DNA from: an uncultured Lachnospiraceae bacterium
GTDB taxonomy: Bacteria; Bacillota; Clostridia; Lachnospirales; Lachnospiraceae
DNA length: 64,000 bases
Assembly (NCBI GenBank): GCA_900317825.1
Contig: ONIH01000005.1
Location: 1-64,000, forward strand
Reading direction: 5' to 3'
The position numbers and the translations under genes are program-made. Positions 1 to 8,639 of the stretch are shown piece after piece. Numbering within the stretch: the stretch's first letter is position 1; every line of letters starts with the position of its first letter. The notes beneath the pieces were generated by a model, which searched no databases, was not told the DNA's origin, and was given only the letters and a program-made list of their open reading frames with translations.

Positions 1-3000
1 AAGCTTCTCCTCTGTCATAGCCTTGCTCATGCCCTTCTTGATACCATGGTTGATACATGGAGCATAAGCGATGATAACTGAAGGACCTGGATAAGCCTCA
101 GCCTCTGCGATAGCCTTGACTGCCTGAGCCATATTTGCGCCCATAGCGATCTGAGCTACATATACATAGCCATAAGACATAGCCATGCCTGCGAGATCCT
201 TCTTCTTTGTCTCTTTACCGCCTGCAGCGAACTGAGCTGTAGCACCGCAAGGAGTAGACTTAGAAGACTGACCGCCTGTATTTGAATAAACCTCGGTATC
301 GTAAACCATGATATTGATATCCTTGCCGGAAGCAATTACATGATCGAGACCGCCGTATCCGATATCGTAAGCCCAGCCGTCGCCACCGAATACCCACTGT
401 GACTTCTTGGCTAAGAAATCCTTCTCTTCAAGGATAGCCTTTGCTGCATCTGAACCATCCTTCTCGAGCTCTGCAACGAGCTTGTCAGTAGCCGGTCCGT
501 TGAGGATTCCGCTTGCGAAGGTATCATTCCATGTCTTGATAGCATCTGCAAGAGAACCTGTAGCGTTCATATCATCAAGCTCTCTCTTAAGTCTGTCACG
601 GATAGCTCTCTGAGCGAGAAGCATACCATATCCAAACTCAGCTGCATCTTCGAAAAGTGAGTTGGACCAGGCAACACCCTTGCCCTGATCATTTACAGTG
701 TAAGGAGTAGAAGGTGATGAGTTGCCCCAGATAGATGAGCATCCTGTAGCATTTGCTACATACATTCTGTCACCGAAGAGCTGGGTGATAAGCTTTGCAT
801 AAGGTGTCTCACCGCAGCCGCCGCAGGCGCCTGAGAACTCAAGAAGAGGCTTCTTGAACTGTGAACCCTTTACGGTATTTACCTTGAACTTCTCTACTAC
901 GTTCTCCTTCTCAGGGAGAGATACTGCATAGTCGAAGTACTTCTGCTCGCCCTCGTTCTCCTCGAATGAAGCCATTGAGAGAGCGTCTACCGGGCAGACA
1001 TTTACGCATGAACCGCAGCCTGTGCAGTCGAATGCTGAAACAGTTATGGCGAACTTGTATCCGTCCATACCTGTCATGTCCTTGCACTTCATTCCCTCCG
1101 GAGCCTTAGCAGCCTCATCGGCCGTCATAGCTACAGGACGGATAACTGCGTGAGGGCATACAAGTGAACACTGGTTACACTGGATACACTTATTTACATC
1201 CCATACAGGAACATCTGTAGCAACACCACGCTTCTCGAAAGCAGCTGTACCAGAAGGTGTAGAACCATCTGCATACTTCTTTACTACAGATACAGGGATC
1301 GTGTTACCCTGCTGAGCGTTAACCTTCTGCTGGATGTCCTTAACGAACTCTACAGCGTCAGCTCTGTCGCCCTTTACCTCTACTGAAAGATCATCATCCT
1401 TGCAGTTCTTCCAGCTCTCAGGTACGTTTACCTTGTGATATGCGCTAGCACCTGCATCGATAGCGTCCCAGTTCATCTTTACGACATCATCACCCTTACG
1501 AGCATATGAAGCCTTAGCTGCGTCCTTCATGAGCTTGAGAACCTGCTCCTCAGGGATGAGCTTTGTCAGTGAGAAGAATGCTGACTGAAGGACAGTGTTG
1601 ATACGCTTTCCAAGTCCGATCTCCTTACCGATCTTTACACCATCGATGATGTAGAAGTTGATGTTATTCTCAGCGATGTATCTCTTTACCTGGCCAGGAA
1701 GCTTCTCATCGAGCTCATCCTCTGTCCACTGAGTGTTGAACAGGAATGTACCGCCCGGAACAAGGTCCTGAACCATGTTGTACTTGTAGATATATGCTGT
1801 GCAGTGGCAGGCAACGAAGTTAGCCTGTGAGATCAGGTATGTAGATCTGATCGGCTGATGTCCGAAACGGAGATGTGAAATAGTAACACCGCCGGACTTC
1901 TTTGAATCATAATCGAAGTATGCCTGAGCGTACATATCGGTGTTATCACCGATGATCTTTATAGAGTTCTTGTTAGCACCTACAGTACCATCTGCGCCAA
2001 GTCCCCAGAACTTGCAGTTTGTGGTTCCCTCCGGAGTAGTAACCGGGTTCTCCTTAACCTCAAGTGAAAGGTTTGTCACATCATCTGTGATACCGATAGT
2101 GAATCTAGGCTTCTCTGTATTCTTGAATACTGAGATGATCTGTCCAGGTGTAGTATCCTTTGAACCAAGTCCATAACGGCCAGTGTAAACTGGAACGCTC
2201 TCGAACTCTGAACCCTTGAGGGCTGCTACTACATCGAGGTAAAGCGGCTCGCCGATAGATCCTGGCTCCTTAGTTCTGTCTAGAACTGAGATTCTCTTAA
2301 CTGACTTCGGGATAACTGAAATGAGGGCTTCCTTTACGAACGGACGATAAAGTCTTACTTTGATAACGCCGACCTTCTCGCCTTCCTTGCGGAGGTAATC
2401 GATAGTCTCGTCGATAGTCTCGCAAACTGAACCCATAGCGATGATAACGCTCTCAGCGTCCGGATCGCCATAGTAGTTGAACAGCTTATAGTCTGTGCCG
2501 ATCTTCTCATTAATTTTATCCATGTACTTGGTAACGATAGCTGGAAGCTTTTCATAGCTCTCGTTGCAAGCCTCACGGGTCTGGAAGAAGAGGTCAGGGT
2601 TCTGAGCTGAGCCCATTTCCTTCGGATGCTCTGGGTTAAGAGCGTTCTTTCTGAAGTCCTCAACAAGGTTCATGTCGAGCATATCAGCGAGATCCTTGTA
2701 ATCCCATGTCTCGATCTTCTGAATCTCGTGTGATGTACGGAATCCATCAAAGAAGTTAATGAAAGGAACGTGTCCTTCAAGTGCTGCGAGATGTGCTACA
2801 GGAGTTAAGTCCATGACCTCCTGAACTGATGATTCGCAAAGCATTGCGCATCCTGTCTGACGGCAGGCGTAAACATCTGAATGATCACCGAAGATATTCA
2901 GTGCATGAGTAGCTACGCAACGAGCCGATACGTTAAATACTCCCGGAAGTCCTTCACCTGCGATCTTATACAGGTTAGGGATCATAAGTAAAAGTCCCTG

Positions 3001-3264
3001 TGATGCGGTAAATGTGGTGGTAAGTGCACCAGCTGCGAGTGAACCGTGAACAGCTCCTGCTGCGCCGGCCTCAGACTGCATCTCAGTGATCTGTACTGTC
3101 TGGCCGAAAATATTCTTTCTGCCTGCAGTAGCCCACTCATCAGTAGCTTCTGCCATAACTGATGAAGGTGTGATAGGATAGATAGCTGCTACATCTGTGA
3201 ATGCATAAGATGCATGAGCGGCAGCATGGTTTCCATCCATGGTCTTCATTGATCTCTTGATCAT
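1..3264 (-). CDS. nifJ: Pyruvate:ferredoxin (flavodoxin) oxidoreductase, 3' end outside window
   Basis: Homodimeric-type PFOR, which oxidises pyruvate and CoA to acetyl-CoA and CO2 while reducing ferredoxin or flavodoxin in the cytosol. The minus-strand frame is open from an ATG at 3264 to the window edge (1088 codons); family members have about 1170-1180, so roughly 90 C-terminal residues are missing. Visible in order: the N-terminal pyruvate-binding domain (YPITPSSVMAE near residue 28), two 4Fe-4S motifs (CIQCNQCSLVCP near 691 and CTGCGSCVNVCP near 745), the third-cluster CGGCGETP near 811, and the thiamine-diphosphate site GGDGWAYDIG near 957 followed by NTGGQSSKST. A GGAGGA ribosome site lies 7 nt before the ATG. 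The gene is monocistronic on its 5' side, with its own promoter. Confidence 0.97.
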   Translation of the reverse strand, partial: MIKRSMKTMDGNHAAAHASYAFTDVAAIYPITPSSVMAEATDEWATAGRKNIFGQTVQITEMQSEAGAAGAVHGSLAAGALTTTFTASQGLLLMIPNLYKIAGEGLPGVFNVSARCVATHALNIFGDHSDVYACRQTGCAMLCESSVQEVMDLTPVAHLAALEGHVPFINFFDGFRTSHEIQKIETWDYKDLADMLDMNLVEDFRKNALNPEHPKEMGSAQNPDLFFQTREACNESYEKLPAIVTKYMDKINEKIGTDYKLFNYYGDPDAESVIIAMGSVCETIDETIDYLRKEGEKVGVIKVRLYRPFVKEALISVIPKSVKRISVLDRTKEPGSIGEPLYLDVVAALKGSEFESVPVYTGRYGLGSKDTTPGQIISVFKNTEKPRFTIGITDDVTNLSLEVKENPVTTPEGTTNCKFWGLGADGTVGANKNSIKIIGDNTDMYAQAYFDYDSKKSGGVTISHLRFGHQPIRSTYLISQANFVACHCTAYIYKYNMVQDLVPGGTFLFNTQWTEDELDEKLPGQVKRYIAENNINFYIIDGVKIGKEIGLGKRINTVLQSAFFSLTKLIPEEQVLKLMKDAAKASYARKGDDVVKMNWDAIDAGASAYHKVNVPESWKNCKDDDLSVEVKGDRADAVEFVKDIQQKVNAQQGNTIPVSVVKKYADGSTPSGTAAFEKRGVATDVPVWDVNKCIQCNQCSLVCPHAVIRPVAMTADEAAKAPEGMKCKDMTGMDGYKFAITVSAFDCTGCGSCVNVCPVDALSMASFEENEGEQKYFDYAVSLPEKENVVEKFKVNTVKGSQFKKPLLEFSGACGGCGETPYAKLITQLFGDRMYVANATGCSSIWGNSSPSTPYTVNDQGKGVAWSNSLFEDAAEFGYGMLLAQRAIRDRLKRELDDMNATGSLADAIKTWNDTFASGILNGPATDKLVAELEKDGSDAAKAILEEKDFLAKKSQWVFGGDGWAYDIGYGGLDHVIASGKDINIMVYDTEVYSNTGGQSSKSTPCGATAQFAAGGKETKKKDLAGMAMSYGYVYVAQIAMGANMAQAVKAIAEAEAYPGPSVIIAYAPCINHGIKKGMSKAMTEEKL

Positions 3265-3357
3265 AGTCTTTCCTCCTACTACTATACTTTCCAACGACTT
3301 CCATGCCTTTTCACACAAGAAAAATACGGCACGCAGCCGTTTGAATTCGTCTTCTTA

Positions 3358-3386
3358 AATATAGTATTTTTGCACAAAAAATTCAA
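3358..3386 (-). promoter_or_regulatory. Predicted sigma-A promoter of nifJ
   Basis: On the minus strand TTGAAT and TATATT are separated by exactly 17 nt. The predicted start near 3351 gives an 87-nt leader ending in the GGAGGA site of the PFOR gene. Confidence 0.55.
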
Positions 3387-3435
3387 TCATTTTTACATAC
3401 ATTTGGTGTTTTTTATGCGGTACAGCTTTTTTACA

Positions 3436-3462
3436 TTATAAAAGCTGCCCTTTCGGGCAGCT
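3436..3462 (-). terminator. Intrinsic terminator after the ABC-F gene
   Basis: Directly after the ABC-F stop codon there is a perfect 8-bp stem, AGCTGCCC/GGGCAGCT, with a GAAA loop on the transcribed strand, followed by TTTTATAAT. It separates the ABC-F gene from nifJ. Confidence 0.8.
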
Positions 3463-3465
3463 CCG

Positions 3466-5106
3466 TTAATCGTCAGACTCTTCGTCGTCTGTAGTATTAT
3501 ATACTGTTCTCTTACGTGCCATCTCATCTGATTCGAGGTACTCGTCGTAAGTAGTTATCTTGTCGATCAGGCTGCCGTCCGGAAGGATCTCCATGATACG
3601 GTTAGCTGTCGTCTCGACTATCTGGTGGTCACGGGATGAGAAAATGATCACGCCCTTGAACTTCTTAAGACCCTGGTTCAGCGCTGTAATAGACTCCATA
3701 TCCAGGTGGTCTGTAGGCTCGTCGAGCATCAGGACATTTGAAGCCTCGATCATCATTCTGGAAAGCAGAACGCGCACTCGCTCACCTCCTGAGAGAACCT
3801 TCATTTTTTTATTTCCGTCCTCTCCGGCAAAAAGCATTCTTCCGAGGAATCCTCTGACATAAGTCGCATCCTTGATCTCTGAGAACTGTGTCAGCCAGTC
3901 GGCTATGATCATGTCATTGTCAAAAATCTTCGTATTATCCTTAGGGAAGTATGACTGTGAAGTCGTAACGCCCCATTTATAGGTTCCGCTGTCCGGCTCC
4001 ATGTTCCCGGACAGGATCTCGAAAAGAACAGTCTTTGCAGCCTCGTTGCCGCCGACTAAGGCGATCTTGTCATCGTGTCCGACTACGAAGGAGATGTTAT
4101 CAAGGACTTTCTTGCCGTTAACAGTCTTAGTGAGACCGTCAACTGTAAGGACCTCGTTTCCGATCTCTCTCTTCGGGCGGAAATCTATGTACGGGTATTT
4201 TCTTGATGAAGGACGGATATCATCGAGTTCGATTTTCTCGAGAGCTCTCTTTCGAGAAGTAGCCTGCTTGCTCTTTGCGGCATTTGCGGAGAATCTGGAG
4301 ATAAAGTCCTTAAGTTCCTTGATCTGCTCTTCCTTCTTTTTATTCGCTTCTTTTCTCTGCTTTAAGATAAGCTGTGATGACTCGTACCAGAAGTCATAGT
4401 TGCCTGAGTAGAGCTGGATCTTGCCGTAGTCGATATCGGCAATATGCGTGCAGACCTTATTCAGGAAATATCTGTCGTGGGATACCACTATGACTGTGTT
4501 TTCGAAATTTATCAAGAACTCTTCGAGCCAGCCGATAGCATCTAAGTCCAGATGGTTTGTAGGCTCATCAAGAAGCAGGATATCAGGATTTCCAAAGAGT
4601 GCTCTCGCAAGAAGTACCTTGACCTTCAGAGCACCCGGAAGCTCGGCCATTTTTTTCTGATGGAACTCTGTGGAAACTCCGAGTCCGTTAAGGAGTGTCT
4701 CAGCGTCACTCTCGGCGTTCCAGCCGTCCATGTCGGCAAACTCTGCCTCGAGCTCTGATGCGCGGATACCGTCCTCATCCGAGAAATCCGGCTTCGCGTA
4801 GATGGCGTCCTTTTCCTGGCGCACATCGTAGAGATGCTGGTTTCCCTGGATGACTGTGTCGAGTACGATCTGGTCATCGTATTTGAACTGGTCCTGTTCG
4901 AGGAATGAAAGTCTCTGTCCCGGTGTGATGCTTATCTCTCCGGTCGTCGGTTCAAGCCTGCCCGACAGGATTTTTAAAAAAGTGGACTTGCCCGCTCCGT
5001 TCGCACCGATAATGCCGTAGCAGTTGCCCTCTGTGAACTTGATATTTACGTCTTCGAAAAGTGCCTTCTTTCCGACACGCAGTGAAATATTTGAAGCCTG
5101 TATCAT
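3466..5106 (-). CDS. ykpA: ABC-F family ATPase, YkpA/YbiT type
   Basis: Soluble ABC protein with two ATPase domains and no membrane segment. ABC-F proteins act on the ribosome, and this subgroup closely resembles Bacillus subtilis YkpA. Domain 1 has a canonical Walker A (GANGAGKST, 34-42), a degenerate signature (LPGALKVK) and DEPTNHLD followed by SHDRY. A charged linker (KQRKEANKKKEEQIKEL) leads to domain 2, with a degenerate P-loop (GGNEAAKT) of the kind found in this subgroup, intact LSGGE and DEPTDHLD. The switch histidine of domain 2 is replaced: the sequence reads SSRDHQ, with Arg492 where YkpA has SHDHQ. The length (546) is normal for the subgroup. The C-terminus ends in an acidic tail (TDDEESDD). 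No resistance role can be claimed. Confidence 0.93.
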   Translation of the reverse strand: MIQASNISLRVGKKALFEDVNIKFTEGNCYGIIGANGAGKSTFLKILSGRLEPTTGEISITPGQRLSFLEQDQFKYDDQIVLDTVIQGNQHLYDVRQEKDAIYAKPDFSDEDGIRASELEAEFADMDGWNAESDAETLLNGLGVSTEFHQKKMAELPGALKVKVLLARALFGNPDILLLDEPTNHLDLDAIGWLEEFLINFENTVIVVSHDRYFLNKVCTHIADIDYGKIQLYSGNYDFWYESSQLILKQRKEANKKKEEQIKELKDFISRFSANAAKSKQATSRKRALEKIELDDIRPSSRKYPYIDFRPKREIGNEVLTVDGLTKTVNGKKVLDNISFVVGHDDKIALVGGNEAAKTVLFEILSGNMEPDSGTYKWGVTTSQSYFPKDNTKIFDNDMIIADWLTQFSEIKDATYVRGFLGRMLFAGEDGNKKMKVLSGGERVRVLLSRMMIEASNVLMLDEPTDHLDMESITALNQGLKKFKGVIIFSSRDHQIVETTANRIMEILPDGSLIDKITTYDEYLESDEMARKRTVYNTTDDEESDD

Positions 5107-5180
5107 GCTAAACCTCCGTCTAAAATCGCAAAACTTCTCTTATTCTACAGGAAAGGGATGGATTTATCAAGTGCGGGTGC

Positions 5181-5477
5181 TCAGGCAAATGACACTGCTT
5201 TTATCTGCGCAAACTCGTCTCCTCTTTCATGCTCTTCATTTCTGATGTCTATATCTGTCTGAAGGTTTAAGAAGTATCTGTCTGATACCCCGAAAAATCT
5301 TCCCAGTCTGATCGAAGTATCTGCGGTTATTTTTCTTCTGTCATGGAGTATATCCTGAACCCTGGATACCGGAACATTTATCTGCTGTGCCAACCTGTAA
5401 GCCGACAGTCCCAGCGGCTGCATGAATTCTTCTGATAAAATCTCGCTTACTTTAGGTGTTTCTATATATCCAGTCAT
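5181..5477 (-). CDS. higA: HigA-family antitoxin (XRE-type regulator)
   Basis: 98-residue helix-turn-helix protein of the HigA/VapI addiction-module family. The N-terminus (ETPKVSEILSEEFMQPLGLS) is typical, followed by an HTH at about residues 25-47 (AYRLAQQINVPVSRVQDIL) and the family signature (ITADTSIRLGRFFG). In known systems HigA binds HigB and represses the operon. It lies 12 nt downstream of higB with a good AGGAGG site, in the toxin-first order usual for higBA. The C-terminal residues (AQIKAVSFA) are variable in the family. Confidence 0.92.
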   Translation of the reverse strand: MTGYIETPKVSEILSEEFMQPLGLSAYRLAQQINVPVSRVQDILHDRRKITADTSIRLGRFFGVSDRYFLNLQTDIDIRNEEHERGDEFAQIKAVSFA

Positions 5478-5489
5478 AAAATGTGCCTC

Positions 5490-5771
5490 CTAATGATAAT
5501 CTACTATTTCCACATCCTCATAATCGTTATTCACCAGGTGGAAACATATGCGGTATTTGTCATTTATCCTGATACTGTACTGTCCGTTTCTGTTTCCGCT
5601 TAAAGCCTCCAGATGATTAGCCGGCGGAACTCTCAGATCATTCAGATCAGATGCATTATCTATCATGATCAGTTTCCTTAAAGCCACTCTCTGTATGTCA
5701 TGTGGGAGCTTATGCGAAAACTGCTGGTTGAATATCTTTTCTGTTTCCTTGTCTGCAAAACTCTTTATCAT
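5490..5771 (-). CDS. higB: HigB-family toxin (RelE/ParE superfamily)
   Basis: 93-residue predicted ribosome-dependent mRNA interferase. Family features are FADKETEKIFN at the N-terminus, LPPxN-like LRVPPANHLEALSG in the middle and the closing strand GQYSIRINDKYRICF. A GTG five codons upstream is in frame, but it overlaps the -10 box of a consensus promoter, so the ATG at 5771 is the start. No Shine-Dalgarno sequence precedes this ATG and the predicted transcription start falls on it, which implies a leaderless mRNA. Translation of higA follows after 12 nt. Confidence 0.92.
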   Translation of the reverse strand: MIKSFADKETEKIFNQQFSHKLPHDIQRVALRKLIMIDNASDLNDLRVPPANHLEALSGNRNGQYSIRINDKYRICFHLVNNDYEDVEIVDYH

Positions 5772-5777
5772 AGAATG

Positions 5778-5806
5778 ATTATACACGTGTTGCAGGTATA
5801 TGTCAA
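5778..5806 (-). promoter_or_regulatory. Consensus promoter of higBA with internal palindrome
   Basis: TTGACA and TATAAT are both perfect and spaced by 17 nt. The spacer and -10 hold the palindrome ACACGTGT, nested in TATAC/GTATA arms, a plausible operator for the HigA-HigB complex. The -10 ends 7 nt before the higB ATG. Confidence 0.8.
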
Positions 5807-5835
5807 ATCAATAAGCATCCCCACCTAAAGCCAAT

Positions 5836-5881
5836 AAAAATGAACATGGCACAATCAGATTTACCATTCTGATTGTGCCAT
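5836..5881 (-). terminator. Perfect 13-bp inverted repeat, probable terminator
   Basis: ATGGCACAATCAG (5846-5858) and CTGATTGTGCCAT (5869-5881) are exact complements with a 10-nt loop. Read on the minus strand, the stem follows the truncated GNAT gene by 2 nt and is trailed by GTTCATTTTT, a weak U-tract. It also insulates higBA from upstream transcription. It could instead be the remnant of a small palindromic element that cut off the GNAT gene. Confidence 0.55.
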
Positions 5882-5883
5882 CA

Positions 5884-6138
5884 CTATATTATCTGAATAT
5901 AACTTCCATTAACAACGGCGCAAAGATATACTTCTTTATCTGAATTCAATTTTTCATTCAGGAAGCTTTCTTCAAAGGACAGATCAATTATTTTATCACC
6001 TTTATTTGAAGCCAGATAATCCGTTTCGCCGTGAGTTTTATAAAAAGTTTCAATAACGCCCTGTGCATCGTCCACAAGGGCGCTTCGGATCAGGCAGTCC
6101 TCACCATTTTTCAGCCTGATGTTTTTAGAGTACTTCAT
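5884..6138 (-). pseudogene. Truncated GNAT-type N-acetyltransferase
   Basis: 84 codons from the ATG with a GGAGG site 7 nt upstream (the annotated-length alternative TTG two codons earlier has none). The sequence resembles the first half of GNAT enzymes (IRLKNGEDCLIRSALVDDAQGVIETF ... YLCAVVNG is characteristic), but it stops exactly where the acetyl-CoA binding strand and loop would begin; whole proteins are about 165-180 residues. No continuation was seen downstream, where the 13-bp inverted repeat starts instead. Catalysis is not expected, so it is called a gene remnant. Confidence 0.6.
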
Positions 6139-6225
6139 CCGCAAACCTCCGAAAATATGTCCGTCAGCCAGGCCTCTTATCTGAATAGCTTCCAGCGGTA
6201 TCGCAAGCTCTGCACGCAGTATGCC

Positions 6226-6951
6226 TCAATGTCCTTTCGGCTTCCTGTACAGCAGCTCGCTCTCATAGGTGCGGTCGGCATAAAGCAGGCGGAAGAAGAC
6301 GAAAATCTCGACCCCGGAGGCGCACCAGATGGCATAATCGCCGGCGATCATGCAGAAAAATGAGCAGACAGCCGCACCTGATACGAAAGAGACAACCATA
6401 AAGCTGTGTCTTTTGAAGCGATTAAAATTCTCAGGCTTTCTATGGTGAAGGAACTGCACCAGGTGGCTGCCCATCTGTCTTACATGGTTAGTAATAAAAG
6501 TCGTAGCCATGCCGACTCCTTCTGCCTGCCTGAATGTATTAAACTGCATTGCCGCAAGAAAATTAAGCGAGATCTGGCTTATCTGGTCAGGTGCCGACTG
6601 CGGTATGAAACCGACGATAATAGTTACCACAGACTCGATACCAACGAGAAGTGTATCCCAGCGCATCAGATGCAGCGGTTTGATAGAGAATGCCAGAAGC
6701 TCGCTCAGCATAATTCCACCGAGGTAGGCCAGAAACGGAATGAAATAATAGAGCGCGCCATTCCAGTCACCCTGCCCCAGGTGGATGGCAAGCATAACCA
6801 GGTTCGCGGTCTGTGCGTTGCAGAATATTCCGCCTCTCTGTACAAAAGTATATCCGCCGAAGACACCCCCGGCGAATATCAGCAGATAAAAAATATACTG
6901 CTTCTCACACTCCAAGAACTTCGTATCTTCCCTTTCGCTGATGGCAGCCAC
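6226..6951 (-). CDS. YoaK family (DUF1275) membrane protein
   Basis: 241-residue multi-spanning membrane protein of the DUF1275/YoaK family, whose molecular function is unknown. Family marks are GGYTFVQRGGIFCNAQTANLV-type sequence in the first helix hairpin (residues 34-53), the QFNTFRQAEGVGMATTFITN segment near 140-158, and a final helix (EIFVFFRLLYAD). Hydrophobic segments suggest five or six membrane passes. The start is GTG at 6951, preceded by AGGAG. It stands alone between the AAA ATPase gene and the GNAT remnant, which suggests an accessory cargo gene. Confidence 0.88.
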   Translation of the reverse strand: MAAISEREDTKFLECEKQYIFYLLIFAGGVFGGYTFVQRGGIFCNAQTANLVMLAIHLGQGDWNGALYYFIPFLAYLGGIMLSELLAFSIKPLHLMRWDTLLVGIESVVTIIVGFIPQSAPDQISQISLNFLAAMQFNTFRQAEGVGMATTFITNHVRQMGSHLVQFLHHRKPENFNRFKRHSFMVVSFVSGAAVCSFFCMIAGDYAIWCASGVEIFVFFRLLYADRTYESELLYRKPKGH

Positions 6952-7036
6952 TTTCGTCTCCTTCCGTCTGACTCATTTGATCGCACTTCTTCAAATTATA
7001 ACACGCCAGCGAAAAATAGTCCATACGGCGGGCACC

Positions 7037-7069
7037 ATGTGTCAGCGGTACCTGTCGCCAGTGACACAT
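7037..7069. repeat. TGTGTCA/TGACACA inverted repeat downstream of the AAA ATPase gene
   Basis: ATGTGTCA (7037-7044) and TGACACAT (7062-7069) form 8-bp arms around a 17-nt centre. The right arm touches the ATPase stop codon. The same motif recurs in the palindromic element on the other side of this gene (8578-8639 and 8651-8658). Confidence 0.65.
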
Positions 7070-8352
7070 CAGATCTTCTGTATATTGTTCATCAGCAAGA
7101 ACTTATAAAGCGGGATCACATCGATATCGGTGTCTTCTACATTTATGTGGTCTTCCTGTTCGTATGTCACGATCATAAGACGGGCATTACGGCTGTCCTG
7201 ATGCTTTCTGAGCTTTATCAGGCTGTCGATCTCACGCTTGTAAGAGTCATCATTCAGCGAATAAGTCACCTGTATGGCTGTATTTTCTGACGGAAGATAA
7301 AAATCAATATCGATTCCCTGTGCGGCTGACCTGAAGTAATACACGTCCCCTCCATACAGCCTGTGCAGTCTGTCAGCAACGGCATTTTCAAGAAGTGCTG
7401 CATCTTTATTCACCAGAAAAAGAGACAAAAATCCGTTATCTACGTAGTAAAATCTCGGCCTACTTTCTTTTTCGGCGAACTTTGACGCATAGTTTCTCGT
7501 CCTGAACAGAAGATAAGCGTCCTCGGCATATCCGGTGTAGCGGATCGCAGCATCTGTTGAGAACTTCAGTCCACAGGCCTTTACCGCACCTGCCAGTTTA
7601 TTATAAGACACCTCCTGAGTGACAGTTTCAGCTATTTTTTTCAAAAGAAGCTGCATAGCCTTCGGATTATTCAGCCTGTTCCGGGCTATTATATCTCCAA
7701 GCAGCACTTTGTCGTATACATTCTGTATGTACGTCCTTTTTATACTGTAATCAAGCGTCTCCGGAAGTCCGCCATGAAGCATATACTCCTCTGCCATGCC
7801 GCGGATCCTCCCGTTTCCGGCCGTAGAGAGCAGATCCTGTTCTCCGTGCAGCACCTTCCTGTAGTCAAGTACCTCACTCAGTGAAAATGGCATTATCATC
7901 ATCGATATATAGCGTCCACCAAGCCTTCCCTCCATCTCACTGCTCAGCATGCTGGCGTTGCTTCCGGTGATGTAAACATGTTCTTTATGATCGGCAAGCC
8001 TCCGGGCAAAACGCTCCCAGCCTTCCACATTCTGGATCTCATCAAAAAAATAATAGATCTTCTGATCTGTAAATTCATGTGCCGTTTCAAGAATGTCATC
8101 AAACTCCTCAGCCCTGAACCCAGTAAGCCTGTCATCCTCAAAATTCACGTAGCATATCTGATTCCATTCACATCCAGACTCTATAAGTTCCCGAACCCTC
8201 CTGTACATCAGGTAAGACTTGCCGCTCCTTCTGACTCCAACCAGGATATAATTCGCATTTTTCTCAAAAAAATAGTCCCTGTCTACTATCTCCACATTCT
8301 GAATGAGTTCCCTCATATCTATAATGACTCTTTTTACTATATTATGATCCAT
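7069..8352 (-). CDS. AAA family ATPase with DUF4143 C-terminal domain
   Basis: 427-residue protein of the large, poorly understood ATPase/DUF4143 family common in accessory regions. The P-loop is GVRRSGKSYLMYRR (residues 38-51), Walker B is YYFFDEIQNVEGW near 100 and sensor 1 is YITGSNASML near 128. The C-terminal part (from about 200) has the DUF4143 signature GRYISMMIMPFSLSE ... DILIARN-like GDIIARNRL and ends in a nuclease-like fold region (FYYVDNGFLSLF, GIDIDFYLPSENTAIQVTYSL). No partner gene is adjacent. Inverted repeats upstream and palindromes on both flanks suggest horizontal movement. ATG start with AGGAAG upstream. Confidence 0.88.
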   Translation of the reverse strand: MDHNIVKRVIIDMRELIQNVEIVDRDYFFEKNANYILVGVRRSGKSYLMYRRVRELIESGCEWNQICYVNFEDDRLTGFRAEEFDDILETAHEFTDQKIYYFFDEIQNVEGWERFARRLADHKEHVYITGSNASMLSSEMEGRLGGRYISMMIMPFSLSEVLDYRKVLHGEQDLLSTAGNGRIRGMAEEYMLHGGLPETLDYSIKRTYIQNVYDKVLLGDIIARNRLNNPKAMQLLLKKIAETVTQEVSYNKLAGAVKACGLKFSTDAAIRYTGYAEDAYLLFRTRNYASKFAEKESRPRFYYVDNGFLSLFLVNKDAALLENAVADRLHRLYGGDVYYFRSAAQGIDIDFYLPSENTAIQVTYSLNDDSYKREIDSLIKLRKHQDSRNARLMIVTYEQEDHINVEDTDIDVIPLYKFLLMNNIQKI

Positions 8353-8363
8353 AGTATCTTCCT

Positions 8364-8434
8364 CGTACGATAATCATTCCATCGTACGCATACGATGATT
8401 TTATAATTATTTTATCGCGTTGGCACGATAAAAT
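8364..8434 (-). promoter_or_regulatory. Two inverted repeats upstream of the AAA ATPase gene
   Basis: CGTACGAT (8364-8371) pairs with ATCGTACG (8381-8388), and ATTTTATCG (8409-8417) pairs with CGATAAAAT (8426-8434), both perfectly. They lie 12-80 bp upstream of the ATG in AT-rich DNA that could hold the promoter, so they may be operators. No regulator is encoded next to the gene. Confidence 0.4.
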
Positions 8435-8462
8435 CAAGTGAAATGTGGATGAGTTTTTGGGT

Positions 8463-8492
8463 AAAAAAAATCCCCCGGCCAGGGGACCGGGG
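8463..8492 (-). terminator. Intrinsic terminator of the type IV pilus operon
   Basis: On the minus strand CCCCGG-N8-CCGGGG is followed by GATTTTTTTT. It lies 170 nt beyond the pilin stop and is the first strong terminator after the pil genes. Confidence 0.8.
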
Positions 8493-8577
8493 AAGATTTA
8501 AATATAGGTCTGTAGTTGGTGAAAGACTTATCAGACGTTCCGGTCAGAAGACCGGAGAGAGTCTCAGCCTGCCACGT

Positions 8578-8639
8578 GCCAGAGGGGACTGGCAGGTGAC
8601 ACATCTAAAAGTGTGTCACTTGTACGCGTCCCCATTGGC
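8578..8639. repeat. Nested palindromic intergenic element
   Basis: The 311-bp gap 8353-8663 holds no gene. This 62-bp piece is an imperfect cruciform with matched arms in order: GCCA/TGGC, GGGGAC/GTCCCC and GTGACACA/TGTGTCAC around the centre TCTAAAAG. A further GTGACACAT lies at 8651-8659, and a CCGGTC/GACCGG hairpin at 8540-8555. With the related repeat at 7037-7069 it brackets the AAA ATPase gene. It looks like a REP- or MITE-like non-coding element. Confidence 0.7.

Noticed and set aside
6406..7290. 294-codon plus-strand ORF
   Set aside because: It lies antisense to the YoaK gene and the 3' end of the ATPase gene, has no family features or ribosome site, and reads as a shadow of both.
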